13,387 nt of DNA from JALZVT01 sp964611345 (GTDB taxonomy: Bacteria > Pseudomonadota > Gammaproteobacteria > Pseudomonadales > Azotimanducaceae), in NCBI GenBank assembly GCA_964611345.1, contig CAZSYU010000110.1:1-13387 (forward strand). Reading direction: 5' to 3'. The notes under the pieces are model-generated. The model ran no database searches and was not told where the DNA came from. It was given only the letters and a program-made list of their open reading frames with translations. The position numbers and the translations under genes were made by a program. Shown here piece by piece: positions 13,022 through 13,387 of this stretch. How positions within the stretch are numbered: the stretch's first letter is position 1; the number at the start of each line of letters is the position of its first letter.

Positions 13022-13387
13022 AGCGCGCGCTCGCGATCGGCCTGAGCGAGACGCTCTTGCAAAGCACCAATGACCCGTTGACGGATGCGATTTTTTGCCT
13101 TGTCCCACCAGTTTGGATTGGAAATGATGTCCGCTCGTGCAAAGGAGGGGCAGAGCACTGCCGAGTGGGCGTTGCCTCCACAAACGCCACAACCCACACA
13201 GGTGTTGTCGACATAGGTCACTGGGTCGTCGCGCAGTGGGTCGGGATTGGGTTTGACGTTCAGTGAGGGGCAACCCGACAGTCGAATGCAGGCTCGGTCG
13301 CCCGTGCAGATCTCTTCATCAACATAAAAACGCGCACGCACGGTGCGTTTGCCGGCCTCGGTGGCAGCTCGCACCAGAGGTTTGACG
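13018..13387 (-). CDS. iorA: indolepyruvate oxidoreductase subunit alpha, C-terminal part, cut by window edge
   Basis: Only the last ~122 residues are in the window; the frame is open at the right edge, so the thiamine-diphosphate-binding domains lie outside. The visible part is the ferredoxin-like tail with two cysteine clusters: CTGDRACIRLSGCP, and CVGCGVCGG followed by SAVLCPSF. These would bind [4Fe-4S] clusters that pass electrons from the thiamine intermediate. Sequence around the clusters (FYVDEEICTGD, PNPDPLRDDPV) fits long-form bacterial IorA. Its TGA overlaps the iorB ATG by 4 nt, giving translational coupling and 1:1 synthesis of the two subunits. A GTG inside the frame at 13374 is not the real start. 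Confidence 0.88.
   Translation of the reverse strand, partial: VKPLVRAATEAGKRTVRARFYVDEEICTGDRACIRLSGCPSLNVKPNPDPLRDDPVTYVDNTCVGCGVCGGNAHSAVLCPSFARADIISNPNWWDKAKNRIRQRVIGALQERLAQADRERAL

Noticed and set aside
13022..13273. 84-residue N-terminal extension of IorB
   Set aside because: It overlaps iorA in another frame, has no family similarity, and the ATGA-coupled start at 13021 matches the IorB N terminus.

Overview
The window looks like chromosomal DNA of a gammaproteobacterium-like organism of moderate GC. The reasons are a tRNA gene with encoded CCA, Shine-Dalgarno-led genes packed with ATGA overlaps, an AAHS-type aromatic-acid permease, and a long-form (DUF6537-type) indolepyruvate oxidoreductase. 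The taxon itself is an inference.

Left part (1-2209): the window opens inside the anticodon loop of a tRNA-Asn(GTT) gene. The last 44 bases of that tRNA are repeated exactly at 2166-2209 without a 5' half. This is the usual footprint of tyrosine-recombinase integration into a tRNA 3' end. The roughly 2.1 kb between the copies holds one convincing gene, a secreted 566-residue protein with two tandem ~133-residue repeats. No integrase is visible. It is either a decayed island or a very small cargo-only element.

Middle part (2210-8634): a polytopic DUF4173/DUF4153-like membrane protein with a TTG start and a hairpin over its ribosome binding site; a VOC-fold protein with a signal peptide, divergent from an AraC/GyrI-type regulator whose start codon lies in a 14-bp tandem repeat; a membrane-anchored class C-type serine hydrolase, possibly coupled to a micro-ORF; a gap with a weak terminator, possible frameshifted coding debris and a ~205 bp remnant of an IS3-family insertion sequence; a compact LuxR-type regulator; and a 478 bp gap with two hairpins.

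Right part (8635-13387, all minus strand): a tight operon, in transcription order iorA (3' end only), iorB, marR, marR, a 4HBT-type thioesterase and an AAHS-family MFS transporter. Gaps are -4, 36, -4, 16 and 10 nt. The likely theme is uptake of an aromatic acid, CoA-forming oxidative decarboxylation of an aryl-2-oxoacid by IorAB, and thioester hydrolysis, with two different MarR repressors encoded in the middle of the operon. The operon promoter and most of iorA lie beyond the right edge.

No CRISPR array, toxin-antitoxin pair or recognisable defence system was found. The best candidates for something unusual are the att-flanked single-gene element and the double-MarR ior operon.
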